64,000 nucleotides of DNA from Burkholderiales bacterium (GCA_029977705.1 JAPOKJ010000009.1:1-64000), one strand, 5' to 3'. Shown: positions 35,391 through 44,104, numbered from the stretch's first letter. Numbers and translations: made by a program. The notes: generated by a model not told the origin, from the sequence alone.

Positions 35391-36737
35391 ATGAATACAC
35401 TCATCAAAGGCGCAGTACGTGGTGTACTTGCCGTGTGCATGTTGGCAGCCCTGCCGGCATGGGCAGCGGGCACGGCAGCCGGTACTGCGATCAGCAACAA
35501 GGCGACGCTGAACTTCAGTGTTGGCGGTGTCACACAGCCGGTGGTGAACTCCTCGCCGACCGGCAATACCGTCTCGGGTGCGGCCGGCGGAACGAACACC
35601 AGCTTCGTGGTCGACCGAAAGGTTGACCTGCAGGTGGTCACCACCGATGCCGCTTCCAATGGCGCGACACCGGGCGCCAGCAACGTTGCGGCCACTTTCC
35701 GGGTGACCAACCTGGGCAATGCGGTGCAGGACTTCTCGCTGCAGATCGAGGCGATGGTCGCCGGCACCAATATGGCCACAGCCAGTGGGGATGGCTACAA
35801 CAGCAATGCGTCGGCCTTTGCGGTGAGCAATTGCCGCTGGGCCGTCGCGGCGACGGCAGCAGCCTTGCCGGCGGCCAGCTCGCCTGCCAGCTTCGGCACC
35901 ACGGCCTTTGTCGACGAGCTGGCGCCCGATGCCCAGTCCTTCGTGCGCGTGATCTGTGACGTGCCGACGGGGGGTGCCAATGCTGACACGGCGACCATCG
36001 CCATGGTGGCGACGGCGCGTGAGTCGGCTTGCGCCGCCACGACCCTGTTTGCGGCCACGCCGGTGGCCAACACCACCTGCGCCACCACCGGTGCCCTCGG
36101 TGCAGCGCTGACCGCCAGTGCCGGTGCCAATGCCGCCGCCACGGTCGAGACGGTGTTTGGTGATGCAGCCGGTCGCAGCGTATCGGTAGCCGACGCCAAG
36201 AGTGATGCGAAACATTCGGCGCGGGGCGCCTACAAGCTGATCACCGCACAACCCAAGGTCACCAAGACCCAGGCCGTGTTCTGTGATCCGCTTAACCTCG
36301 GGACCAATCCCAAGGTGATCCCGGGTGCCGTGATCAAGTACAGCATCAAGGTGGAGAACGTCATCAATGCCGGTCAGACTGCAGCGGATGTGGCCAATGC
36401 ACTGATCTCGACCTTCGCCGACGTGGTCGACACGAACGTGGCACTGGTGGTCGATGCCTACACCACGGTCAGCGCTGCGACCTGCAACCCGGCGACCGGC
36501 ACCACCACCACGGCTGCGCTGATCAATGTCACCGGCGGCGGCACGCCGACTCCGGCGCGCACCTTCACGGCCAACCCGACCGGCATCACCGCGCTGTCGG
36601 GCAGTTCGCTGAGCGTGACCTACAACAACGCCACCACCCCGATTCTTCCGGCAGTGGCCACGGGTACGACGGCCGCCCTAGGTGAACTTCGCTCGGGTGA
36701 GTGGGTGCAGGTCGACTTCTATGTGAAGGTCAAGTAA
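35391..36737 (+). CDS. Secreted repeat-domain protein, copy 2
   Basis: A 448-aa paralogue of the protein at 33396-34766. The signal peptide (GVLAVCMLAALPAWA), N-terminal module and cysteine positions are kept, and the C-terminal 107 residues are the same in both. Middle substitutions (for example SNGATPGASNV for SNVAVPGSTNV) show independent drift. An AAAAGAAGAA ribosome site precedes the ATG. The pairing with the small gene 53 bp upstream is identical to copy 1. Confidence 0.78.
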   Translation: MNTLIKGAVRGVLAVCMLAALPAWAAGTAAGTAISNKATLNFSVGGVTQPVVNSSPTGNTVSGAAGGTNTSFVVDRKVDLQVVTTDAASNGATPGASNVAATFRVTNLGNAVQDFSLQIEAMVAGTNMATASGDGYNSNASAFAVSNCRWAVAATAAALPAASSPASFGTTAFVDELAPDAQSFVRVICDVPTGGANADTATIAMVATARESACAATTLFAATPVANTTCATTGALGAALTASAGANAAATVETVFGDAAGRSVSVADAKSDAKHSARGAYKLITAQPKVTKTQAVFCDPLNLGTNPKVIPGAVIKYSIKVENVINAGQTAADVANALISTFADVVDTNVALVVDAYTTVSAATCNPATGTTTTAALINVTGGGTPTPARTFTANPTGITALSGSSLSVTYNNATTPILPAVATGTTAALGELRSGEWVQVDFYVKVK

Positions 36738-36753
36738 GCCTTTCTGCCCTCTG

Positions 36754-36800
36754 CCTGCGCCGCAGACCAGGTCCGGGTACACGGACCGGCGCGGCGCAGG
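36754..36800 (+). repeat. Long two-step stem-loop upstream of the 1706-aa gene
   Basis: Outer arms CCTGCGCCGC (36754-36763) and GCGGCGCAGG (36791-36800) pair perfectly over 10 bp; inner arms GGTCCG (36770-36775) and CGGACC (36782-36787) pair over 6 bp. It starts 17 bases after the 448-aa gene and ends 16 bases before ATG 36817. No T tract follows. It is well placed to reduce read-through or translation of the large gene relative to the small ones. Confidence 0.75.
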
Positions 36801-36816
36801 TCTACATCTGCCAGCC

Positions 36817-39800
36817 ATGTTTGATCGCGCATCGTTCCGGATGATGGCCCGCGTGCTTGCACCGGGCATTGCCACCCTGGTGGCCGGAATGCCTGCGCGA
36901 TTTCTTATTGCAGGCTGTCTTGCGATCGCGACGCTGCTGAACCTTGCAGTGCCGGCCGCCAGGGCAGCCACCCCGCCCAACACGCCGGTGGTCAATGTCG
37001 CCACGGCTTCCTACACGGTAGCGGGAAAGTCGCTCAGCGTGATCGCCACCTCGGCGGTCAATACCTCGGGCCGCACCGCGGCCGCCATCCAGTTGCTGGG
37101 TGTGGTGCCGGCCGGATCAGCCAATGCCCAGGTGGGCAATCTGACGGCCAGTGCCTGCCAGACGGCGGCCGGAGCCTGGCAGCCCCAGGGCTCGCTGCTG
37201 ACCGCCTACGCCGGCCAGATCAGTACGCCTGCCAGTCTCAATCTGGTCAATGCCAATACCTTCTCCGGCCGCGATGTCGCCGTCATTGCTGTCACCGATC
37301 CGGACCAGAACATCGATGCGCTGATTGCCGAGAAGGTGAGTGTGGATGTCACCTCGGGGAATGATCGCGAGACCTTGCAACTGACCGAGTCGGGGCCCGC
37401 CACGGGCGTGTTCATCGGCTTTGTGCAATTGACCCGCCAGGGCAGCGCTGCCGGTGATTGCCAGTTGGGCGTCGTTGCCAACGACCTGATCCGTACCCGT
37501 TATATCGATCCGCGTGACAGCGAGGATGTCGTGACCACGGCGGCCCTGATCGACCCGTTCGGTACCGTCTTCAACTCGCTGACCGGGGAGCCGGTCAACG
37601 GCGCCCGCGTGACCATCATCGATGCCACCACCGGCCTGCCGGCTGCGGTGCAAGGCGATGATGGCGTGTCGAGCTATCCGTCGACCGTGATCAGCGGCCA
37701 GAATGTCACCGATTCCTCGGGACAGGTTTATGTCATGGCGACCGGTCGTTACCGGTTCCCGCAGCTCAGGCCTGGCCAGTACCGGATCCAGGTCGATCCG
37801 CCCGACGGCTTCATCTTTCCGTCCAGTGCCAGCGAAAGCTCGGTGAAAAAGCTGCTGGGCGGCAGTTTCAGTCTCGCCCTGGGCGCCAAGGGGGAGACCT
37901 TTGCAATTGCGGCAGGACCACCCGTCAAGCTCGATGTGCCGATCGATCCCCGCCCCGGCCGGCTGCTGTTGAGCAAGTCGGCCCGCCGTGCGCAGGCGTC
38001 CATCGGCGAGTTCATCCGCTATGAACTGGTGCTGCGCAACGCGGACCAGAACCGCATCCAGAACATTGCCATCGATGACCGTCTGCCGCGCGGGCTGCGC
38101 TACGGGCCGGGTTCAGCCCGTGACAGCACTGGAAGAAGTCTCGAGGTGCAGGTCGATCCTTCCGGCCGCAGCATCCGCATCGGTATCGGTGCGCTCGAGG
38201 CGGGTGCCTCGCTGACCCTGTCCTATGTGGTCGAGGGGACCGCCGCCACGCCGCTTGCGCCCGCGGTCAACGAGGCCGTGGCCAGCGGTCAGGGGGCCAG
38301 CAGCAGTCCGGCGACCGCGACCGTTCAGATCATCGATGACATGCTGTTGTCGCGGGCCATCCTGGTGGGCACGGTGCATGACGGCGCCTGCCCGCGCGAG
38401 GAGGGCGCTGCGCCACCCAAGGGCCTGCCCAAGGCCCGCATCCTCCTGCAGGACGGCCGCTATGTGATCACCGATGAGCAGGGCAAGTGGCATATCGAGG
38501 GCGTGCAACCCGGCACCAACATGGTCCGCCTCGACACCCTGTCCTTGCCCAAGGGGTATCGCGTCGAACCCTGTGCCCCGGATCCCCGGCGCAGCATGGG
38601 TCATGCCGCCCGCACCATCGACGTCAAGCCGGGCTCGCTGAACCGGGTGGATTTCTACACCGTCGGCGCGGCGCGTACCGAGGCTGCTCCGGTCACCCCC
38701 GTGAAGCCATTGACCCCGGCTGCGAGCGCCGCCGAGGCCATCGAGGCGGCTGAGCAGGCGGCCGTTGCCCGCGATGATCCGGCACCCGCCTGGGCCTATC
38801 CTGCACAGGGCCATGTGCCGCCCCAGGGTTACCAGAGCCTGATGATTTCCCATGGCCCCGGCCAGCGGATCGTGCTGGAGCACCAGGGCAAGCCAGTGCC
38901 AGGCTTCCACTTCGAGGGCACGAAGGTCAGTCCGCAGGGGCGCGTGCTGACCTCGCTGTGGCGCAATATTCACCTGGAAAATGGCGAGAACCGTTTCGTG
39001 GCCCGTATCCATGATCGTGACGACCGGCTGGTGGCGACGCTCGAGCGCACCCTGATTCTTGCCACCGCGCCGGTGCGCGCCGAACTGGTGCCCGAGCGTT
39101 CCATTCTGGTTGCCAATGGCCGCGATGCACCGGTGATCGCCGTGCGCTTTCTGGATGTGCGCGACCAGCCGGTACGCCCGGATATCACCGGCGATTTCAG
39201 CATCGCTGCGCCTCATGTCCTCAAGGAATCGGCCGATGCCGTGACGCGCAACCCTTTGGCGGCCCAGACGGCCAGCGCGCCACGCTATGTGGTGGGCCGG
39301 GACGGCATTGCGCTGATCGCACTGGCGCCCACCACCGCGGGTGGCGAGGTGGACCTGCGCTTTAATTTCGAGGGCAGCCGCTTGCAGTCCCTGAAGGCCT
39401 GGTTGCAGGCCGAGCAGCGCGAGTGGATCGTGGTCGGCTTTGCCGAGGGTTCGCCGATGAGCCAGAAACTGCGCAGCCAGTTGCAGGCCAACAGCGGCAT
39501 GACCCTGGATGCGGCCGAGATAAATGGGCAGCGCCTGGCCCTGTATGCCAAGGGGATGATCTCCGGCCAGGCCCTTATGACGATCGCCTATGACAGCAAC
39601 AAGCCGCCCTCGTCGGTGGCGGCCGGTTTGCAGGGAGTCGCCGTCGCGCCCTTCTATACCGTCTATGCCGACCGCTCACAGGGCGGGCTGGAGACACCGT
39701 CCTGGGGCAAGCTGTACCTGAAGATCGAGAAAGACACCTTCATGGCCATGCTGGGCAATACCACGACCGGCCTGGGCCAGACCGAGCTGGGCCGCTATGT

Positions 39801-41937
39801 GCGCAGCATGTACGGCCTGAAGTCGTCCTGGCAGGGAGACAAGCTGTCGTATACCGCCTTTGCGATGAAGAACCTGACCAGCTTCCATCGCGACGTGTTC
39901 CGTGCCGATGGCACCACCGGCAGCTGGCAGCTGGCGCGTGGTTCGATCGTGCCCCAGACCGAGCGCGTGCGCGTGCTGGTGCGCGACCGGCTCGACGCCG
40001 GCCACATCCTGAGCGAGCGCGTGATGACGCGCACGATCGACTACACGCTCGACTATGCCAGCGGCCTTTTCCTGCTGGCCCAGCCGCTGGCTTCTTTTGA
40101 TCTCGCCCTCAATCCGGTGACGATCGAGGTGGAGTACTCGAGCGACAACCTGGCCAGCAACAGCCAGACCTTGGGCGGACGTGCGGCCTTCAAGCCGGAT
40201 ACGGCCTCGGAAGTCGGCGTCACCCTGATCCAGGACAACGACCAGGTGCGGGGCGGTCATCTGGCCGCCGTCGATGCGCGCGTCAAGCTGACTCCGACGA
40301 CCGAGGTACGCGTGGAAGCGGGTACCTCTTCACGGCAGGATGCGACGCCATCGGGCCAGGCCAATGCCTTCATGGCCGAGATCCGCCGCGAGACGCCCGA
40401 CATGAGTGCCCGTGCCTGGTTCCGTCGGGCCGCCACCGGCTACGGACTGAACGAGCAGCCGATCAGTTCGGCAGACCTGCAGACGCTGGGTGCCGATGTG
40501 CGCATGAAGCTGTCGCAGGACTGGCGCATCGAGGGGCAGATCAGCCATCAGGAACGCCTGTCCACCGGCCAGATTGCCGATGTGGTGCAGGCCCGCGCCA
40601 CCTATTCGGCCCAGCCCTGGCAGGCCTCGATCGGCCTGCGCGCCGGTCGCGAGAATGATGGCAAGGGCAATGCATCGGGCATCGGCCAGGTGCTGGGCAG
40701 CGTCGGCTATCTGGCGCCAGACCAGAAGTGGTCGCTGCGCGCGGGTGCCGAGGTGGGTGCCAGCCATGGCCAGGCCTTGTTCCCGAACCGGCTGGTGCTG
40801 GAGGCGGACTATCGCATCAGCCCGAAGATCTCGCTGATGGCCAACCAGAGCTGGACCTTTGCAGACACCCGTTCCTCGGCCCTGAGCGCAGGCCTGCGCG
40901 TGCAACCCTGGGAGGGCGGCGAGGTGCAGACCGGATTGAGCCACCGCACCTGGGCGGACGGGGACAATACCGCTGCGCGCCTGTCGCTGGTGCAGACCAC
41001 CCGGCTCGACCAGCGCTGGACGATCAACGCCCAGGTCAGCGGGGCGCGGCGTGTGGCCGGCAATCCCTTCGCCAATGCCGCATCGGCCATCAACCTGATG
41101 ACGCCCGCTGCCTCGGCCAGCGGGGCGAGCAGCGCCACGCCGGCTGCGGCCGCAGCCGCCTCGGCGGCCAGCGCCGCGGGTACCGCCGCGCTCGATGACT
41201 TCACCAGCGCCGGCTTCACCCTTTCGTATGCCAAGGCACCGCTGAGCGGCTTCGTTCGCCTGGAGCGGCGCTGGGCCACGGATGGCCGATACTCGCTCGC
41301 CGGTGGTGTGTCCTATCAGGTCGATGAAGGCGAACACCTGCTGATCACGGCACGCATCGAACGCTTCTCGGGTGACCTGCGCCCCAGCGCCGCCGTGGCC
41401 CTGGCCCACGCGATGCGTCGCGAGGGGTCGCGCTGGACCTTGCTGCAACGGCTCGATTACATCGACAACAACCGCAGCAATGCGGCGGTCAGTGCGGTCG
41501 GGCGCCGCCTGCTGTTCTCCTCGCACTGGAATTACCTGGGCACCGACGGCCTGGAGTGGCTCAACCACCTGGGCGTCAAGAAGGTCCTCGAGGATATCGA
41601 CGGTCAGCCCTACGGATCGCGCTTTGCGGTGGTGGGCAGCGAGCTGCGCAAGCCGGTGAGCGAGCTCTTCGATGTCGGCGTGCAGGCCACCTATGCGGCT
41701 TCTCTGAGCAGCGGGCTCTCCAACACCGGCGTCGGCCTGTCCGTGGGCTTCAAGCCCGCCGACAATTTCCTGGTCACCGTGGGCTACAACTTCCGTGGCA
41801 TCAAGGACAGCGATTTCTACGCCGGCAACCAGCGCGCCCAGGGCCTGTTCCTGTGGACGCGGGCCTTGTTCGACGAGCGCCTGCTCGGCCTGGGCTCGAC
41901 GCTGGCCAAGGCCATGTCGCAGGGGCCCCGCCCCTGA
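36817..41937 (+). CDS. Giant secreted protein with DUF11/CarboxypepD-like domains and probable outer-membrane barrel
   Basis: A 1706-aa protein, the largest gene in the window. A signal peptide lies at about residues 25-49 (FLIAGCLAIATLLNLAVPAARA), so ATG 36889 may be the true start; 36817 has no clear ribosome site. Residues 50-180 resemble the N-terminal module of the cluster proteins. Residues about 245-340 (FGTVFNSLTGEPVNGARVTI) and 520-620 (GTVHDGACP... ARILLQDGRYVITDEQGKWH) look like carboxypeptidase-regulatory/SdrB domains. Residues 380-510 are DUF11-like (YELVLRNADQNRIQNIAIDDRLPRGL). From about 960 to the end, alternating strands such as SLMANQSWTFADTRSSALSAG and FLVTVGYNFRGIKDSDFYAG suggest a beta-barrel, interrupted by an Ala/Ser linker near residue 1440. 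The C-terminus ends GPRP rather than in the usual aromatic residue. The role is unknown; it may be a surface export or anchoring barrel. Confidence 0.78.
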   Translation: MFDRASFRMMARVLAPGIATLVAGMPARFLIAGCLAIATLLNLAVPAARAATPPNTPVVNVATASYTVAGKSLSVIATSAVNTSGRTAAAIQLLGVVPAGSANAQVGNLTASACQTAAGAWQPQGSLLTAYAGQISTPASLNLVNANTFSGRDVAVIAVTDPDQNIDALIAEKVSVDVTSGNDRETLQLTESGPATGVFIGFVQLTRQGSAAGDCQLGVVANDLIRTRYIDPRDSEDVVTTAALIDPFGTVFNSLTGEPVNGARVTIIDATTGLPAAVQGDDGVSSYPSTVISGQNVTDSSGQVYVMATGRYRFPQLRPGQYRIQVDPPDGFIFPSSASESSVKKLLGGSFSLALGAKGETFAIAAGPPVKLDVPIDPRPGRLLLSKSARRAQASIGEFIRYELVLRNADQNRIQNIAIDDRLPRGLRYGPGSARDSTGRSLEVQVDPSGRSIRIGIGALEAGASLTLSYVVEGTAATPLAPAVNEAVASGQGASSSPATATVQIIDDMLLSRAILVGTVHDGACPREEGAAPPKGLPKARILLQDGRYVITDEQGKWHIEGVQPGTNMVRLDTLSLPKGYRVEPCAPDPRRSMGHAARTIDVKPGSLNRVDFYTVGAARTEAAPVTPVKPLTPAASAAEAIEAAEQAAVARDDPAPAWAYPAQGHVPPQGYQSLMISHGPGQRIVLEHQGKPVPGFHFEGTKVSPQGRVLTSLWRNIHLENGENRFVARIHDRDDRLVATLERTLILATAPVRAELVPERSILVANGRDAPVIAVRFLDVRDQPVRPDITGDFSIAAPHVLKESADAVTRNPLAAQTASAPRYVVGRDGIALIALAPTTAGGEVDLRFNFEGSRLQSLKAWLQAEQREWIVVGFAEGSPMSQKLRSQLQANSGMTLDAAEINGQRLALYAKGMISGQALMTIAYDSNKPPSSVAAGLQGVAVAPFYTVYADRSQGGLETPSWGKLYLKIEKDTFMAMLGNTTTGLGQTELGRYVRSMYGLKSSWQGDKLSYTAFAMKNLTSFHRDVFRADGTTGSWQLARGSIVPQTERVRVLVRDRLDAGHILSERVMTRTIDYTLDYASGLFLLAQPLASFDLALNPVTIEVEYSSDNLASNSQTLGGRAAFKPDTASEVGVTLIQDNDQVRGGHLAAVDARVKLTPTTEVRVEAGTSSRQDATPSGQANAFMAEIRRETPDMSARAWFRRAATGYGLNEQPISSADLQTLGADVRMKLSQDWRIEGQISHQERLSTGQIADVVQARATYSAQPWQASIGLRAGRENDGKGNASGIGQVLGSVGYLAPDQKWSLRAGAEVGASHGQALFPNRLVLEADYRISPKISLMANQSWTFADTRSSALSAGLRVQPWEGGEVQTGLSHRTWADGDNTAARLSLVQTTRLDQRWTINAQVSGARRVAGNPFANAASAINLMTPAASASGASSATPAAAAAASAASAAGTAALDDFTSAGFTLSYAKAPLSGFVRLERRWATDGRYSLAGGVSYQVDEGEHLLITARIERFSGDLRPSAAVALAHAMRREGSRWTLLQRLDYIDNNRSNAAVSAVGRRLLFSSHWNYLGTDGLEWLNHLGVKKVLEDIDGQPYGSRFAVVGSELRKPVSELFDVGVQATYAASLSSGLSNTGVGLSVGFKPADNFLVTVGYNFRGIKDSDFYAGNQRAQGLFLWTRALFDERLLGLGSTLAKAMSQGPRP

Positions 41938-42013
41938 GCCGTGGGCGGCGCCCTGCACCCTGCGCCGCAGGCGGCGCCCTGCACCCCGAGCCGCGGGCGG
42001 CACTCTACAATCA
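41936..42013. repeat. 26-bp tandem repeat, three units (third degenerate)
   Basis: Units at 41936-41961, 41962-41987 and 41988-42013. Units 1 and 2 share GGCGGCGCCCTGCACCC; unit 3 keeps GAGCCGCGGGCGGC and then drifts. The array begins inside the stop codon of the giant gene. Units 1-2 form strong hairpins (GCGCCGC-AG-GCGGCGC at 41962-41977), and unit 3 carries the putative -10 of the next gene. Confidence 0.8.
42006..42011 (+). promoter_or_regulatory. Putative -10 box of the M20 amidohydrolase gene
   Basis: TACAAT lies 23 bases before the ATG at 42035, which also has a CGGAG ribosome site. The box falls inside the degenerate third unit of the 26-bp repeat. The -35 region is GC-rich and unconvincing. 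Confidence 0.4.
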
Positions 42014-42034
42014 GGACTTTGATCGACGGAGTCC

Positions 42035-43228
42035 ATGGCCATGAAGCTGACCCAAGACCGGATGGACTGGATGCGGGCCCATGAAGAGGCCTTTCGCAGC
42101 CTGCGCCGGGACCTGCACGAAAATCCGGAACTGGGCTTCCAGGAGTTGCGTACCAGTGGCCTGGTGGCACGCCAGCTCGAGTCCTGGGGTTACCAGGTCG
42201 AGCGCGGCATTGGCGGCACAGGGCTGGTGGCGCAGATGCGCCTGGGCAGCAGTCCGCGCCGGCTCGGCCTGCGCGCCGAGATGGATGCGCTGCCGATCGT
42301 CGAGCTCAGCGGGCTGGCCCACGCCAGCCGAAAGAGCGGGGTGATGCATGCCTGTGGGCACGATGGACACACCACCATGCTGCTCTATGCGGCCCAGTGC
42401 ATTGCCCGTGAGAAGTCCTTTGACGGCACCCTGAACCTCATCTTTCAGCCCGCCGAGGAAGGCCTGGCCGGCGCCCGCCGGATGATGGAGGAGGGCCTGT
42501 TCGAGCGCTACCCCTGCGATGCCATCTTTGCCATGCACAATCTGCCCGGTCTGGCCCAGGGCCAGTTGCACCTGCGCAGCGGCCCGTGCATGGCCTCGGG
42601 GGACACTGTCACCATCAAGCTGCAGGGCCGTGGCGGTCACGGCGCCATGCCGCATCTGTCGGCCGATCCGACCGTCGCCGCCGCCAATGTCATCCTGGCC
42701 TTGCAGACGGTCGTGTCACGCAATGTAGACCCCCTGCAGGCCGTCGTGGTGTCGGTCGGGGTGATGAAGGCGGGTCATGTCCGCAATGTGATCCCGGACA
42801 GCGCCGAACTGGTCCTGACGGTGCGCGTGCTTGATCCCTCGATACGCGGCATGGTCGAGCAGCGCATCATCGACCTGGTCCGGGCCCAGGCCCAGAGCTA
42901 CGGCGTGCAGGCCGAGATCGACTATGCCCGCGGCTATCCGGTGCTGGTCAACGATGAGCAGGCCACCCAGTTTGCCCACCAGGTGGCCTGTGACCTGCTG
43001 CCGGCTGATCAGGTTGTTTTTCCCTGCGTGCCGACCCTGGCTTCCGAGGACTTTGCCTTCATGCTCGAAAAGGTACCCGGCTGCTACCTGTTCATCGGCA
43101 ACGGCACTGGCGAGCAGGGTGGCTGCAGCGTGCACAACCCCCATTACGATTTCAACGACCGGAACCTGCCGGTGGGTGCCGCCTATTGGGTCAGGCTGGT
43201 GGACAGCTTCCTGTCCCCTCAGTCCTGA
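42035..43228 (+). CDS. M20-family amidohydrolase (hippurate hydrolase/IAA-amino-acid hydrolase type)
   Basis: A 397-aa metal-dependent hydrolase that removes an acyl group from an N-acyl amino acid or similar amide. It has the M20D signature DLHENPELGFQE (near residue 26), the metal ligand set HACGHDGHT (near residue 105), the EEGLAGA catalytic glutamate (near 147) and the late ligand HNPHYDFND. The length is standard. Its own putative promoter and ribosome site suggest independent transcription from the giant gene. It lies between the surface cluster and grxD. The substrate cannot be set from sequence. Confidence 0.9.
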   Translation: MAMKLTQDRMDWMRAHEEAFRSLRRDLHENPELGFQELRTSGLVARQLESWGYQVERGIGGTGLVAQMRLGSSPRRLGLRAEMDALPIVELSGLAHASRKSGVMHACGHDGHTTMLLYAAQCIAREKSFDGTLNLIFQPAEEGLAGARRMMEEGLFERYPCDAIFAMHNLPGLAQGQLHLRSGPCMASGDTVTIKLQGRGGHGAMPHLSADPTVAAANVILALQTVVSRNVDPLQAVVVSVGVMKAGHVRNVIPDSAELVLTVRVLDPSIRGMVEQRIIDLVRAQAQSYGVQAEIDYARGYPVLVNDEQATQFAHQVACDLLPADQVVFPCVPTLASEDFAFMLEKVPGCYLFIGNGTGEQGGCSVHNPHYDFNDRNLPVGAAYWVRLVDSFLSPQS

Positions 43229-43260
43229 GGGCAGGGGGTTCCGGTTGCGCCGCATTGCCT

Positions 43261-43266
43261 TAGAAT
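43261..43266 (+). promoter_or_regulatory. Putative -10 box of grxD
   Basis: TAGAAT lies 34 bases before the grxD ATG. The GGGAG ribosome site follows. No -35 consensus at the right spacing. Confidence 0.4.
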
Positions 43267-43300
43267 AGGGATCTGACCAAGATCCTCAGCGGGAGCAGAC

Positions 43301-43618
43301 ATGGATGCCACAAGTTTCATCGACCAGACCGTGAAAGAACACCCGGTGGTGTTGTTCATGAAGGGGACCGCCCAATTTCCGCAATGCGGTTTTTCCGGTC
43401 GCGCCGTCCAGTTGTTGCGCAGTGTCGGTGTCAAGAACATGGTCACCGTCAATGTGCTGGAAGATGACGAGGTGCGTCAGGCCATCAAGGACTACTCCAA
43501 CTGGCCGACCATCCCCCAGTTGTATGTCAAGGGCGAGTTCATCGGTGGCTCGGACATCATGTCCGAAATGGCCGCCAATGGCGAACTGAAGAAGCTGTTC
43601 GACGAACAGGCCGGCTGA
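43301..43618 (+). CDS. grxD: Monothiol glutaredoxin
   Basis: A 105-aa cytoplasmic glutaredoxin with the CGFS active site (Cys29 in QCGFSG), which binds and transfers iron-sulfur clusters with BolA-type partners. The glutathione-binding residues KGT and the [16 protein letters not shown] segment are kept. In relatives it normally follows prmC directly; here it sits about 11.8 kb further on. The ribosome site GGGAG precedes the ATG. Confidence 0.96.
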   Translation: MDATSFIDQTVKEHPVVLFMKGTAQFPQCGFSGRAVQLLRSVGVKNMVTVNVLEDDEVRQAIKDYSNWPTIPQLYVKGEFIGGSDIMSEMAANGELKKLFDEQAG

Positions 43619-43654
43619 CCCGGTCCTGCCGGCCATTTTCCCGGGAGGAAGGCC

Positions 43655-44005
43655 ATGTTGAAGATCCTTTTGGGCTGGGCCATCAATGCCCTGTGCCTGT
43701 TGGCCTTGCCTTACCTGCTGCCGGCGGTGCAGATCAAGGGCTTCACCACTGCCCTGGTCGCCGCCCTTGTGCTCGGGCTGCTCAATACCCTGATCCGGCC
43801 CCTGCTGGTCCTGCTCACCCTGCCGATTTCAATTCTCACCCTGGGCTTGTTCCTGCTGGTGATCAATGGCCTGATGTTCTGGCTGGCAGCGCGTTTCATG
43901 GACGGCTTTTCGGTGGCCAGCTTCGGCTGGGCGATCGTGGCTGCGGTGGTCTACAGCCTGATCAGCTGGGCAATCAGCACGGCGCTCAAGCCCCTGAGCC
44001 GTTAA
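43655..44005 (+). CDS. Small four-helix membrane protein (YvlD / phage holin family)
   Basis: A 116-aa protein with four hydrophobic segments (WAINALCLLALPYLLP; AALVLGLLNTLI; LGLFLLVINGLMFWLAA; WAIVAAVVYSLISWAI) and the family motif GLLNTLIRPLLVLLTLPI. The family is named after phage holins but is chromosomal and of unknown function in most bacteria. It follows grxD by 36 bp, probably as the same transcript. No phage genes are near. Confidence 0.85.
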   Translation: MLKILLGWAINALCLLALPYLLPAVQIKGFTTALVAALVLGLLNTLIRPLLVLLTLPISILTLGLFLLVINGLMFWLAARFMDGFSVASFGWAIVAAVVYSLISWAISTALKPLSR

Positions 44006-44056
44006 AGCGGCGATCACGTGCGCCGGCCGTTAAAGCGGCGATCTCGTGCGCTGGCC
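44001..44056. repeat. 28-bp tandem duplication across a stop codon
   Basis: Two adjacent 28-bp units (44001-44028, 44029-44056) beginning GTTAAAGCGGCGATC differ by only two bases. The first starts in the last codons and stop of the YvlD-type gene; both lie in the convergent gap before yadH. Each unit includes a TAA. Confidence 0.75.
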
Positions 44057-44104
44057 GCCGAGGCCGTCGCCAGTACCTGCGCCGCTGCGCCACCCCGGGC
44101 GGCC

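Larger units (their letters stand above)
34822..36737. repeat. Tandem two-gene module, copy 2
   Basis: Second copy of the block at 32829-34766 (171-aa plus 448-aa genes). The 8-aa length difference in the larger protein is due mainly to a small gap near the glycine-rich segment (PSGPPVSGSPGG in copy 1, PTGGAN in copy 2). The 3' parts are nearly identical; the signal peptides are close; the middle parts have diverged more. Confidence 0.9.

Noticed and set aside
40330-42042. A 570-aa open frame on the minus strand opposite the giant gene
   Set aside because: It is a shadow frame typical of GC-rich DNA; composition is unlike a protein family and the plus-strand gene has recognisable domains.
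43655-44005. A phage remnant suggested by the holin-like family name
   Set aside because: No other phage genes, integrase or att-like sites are near; this family is commonly chromosomal.
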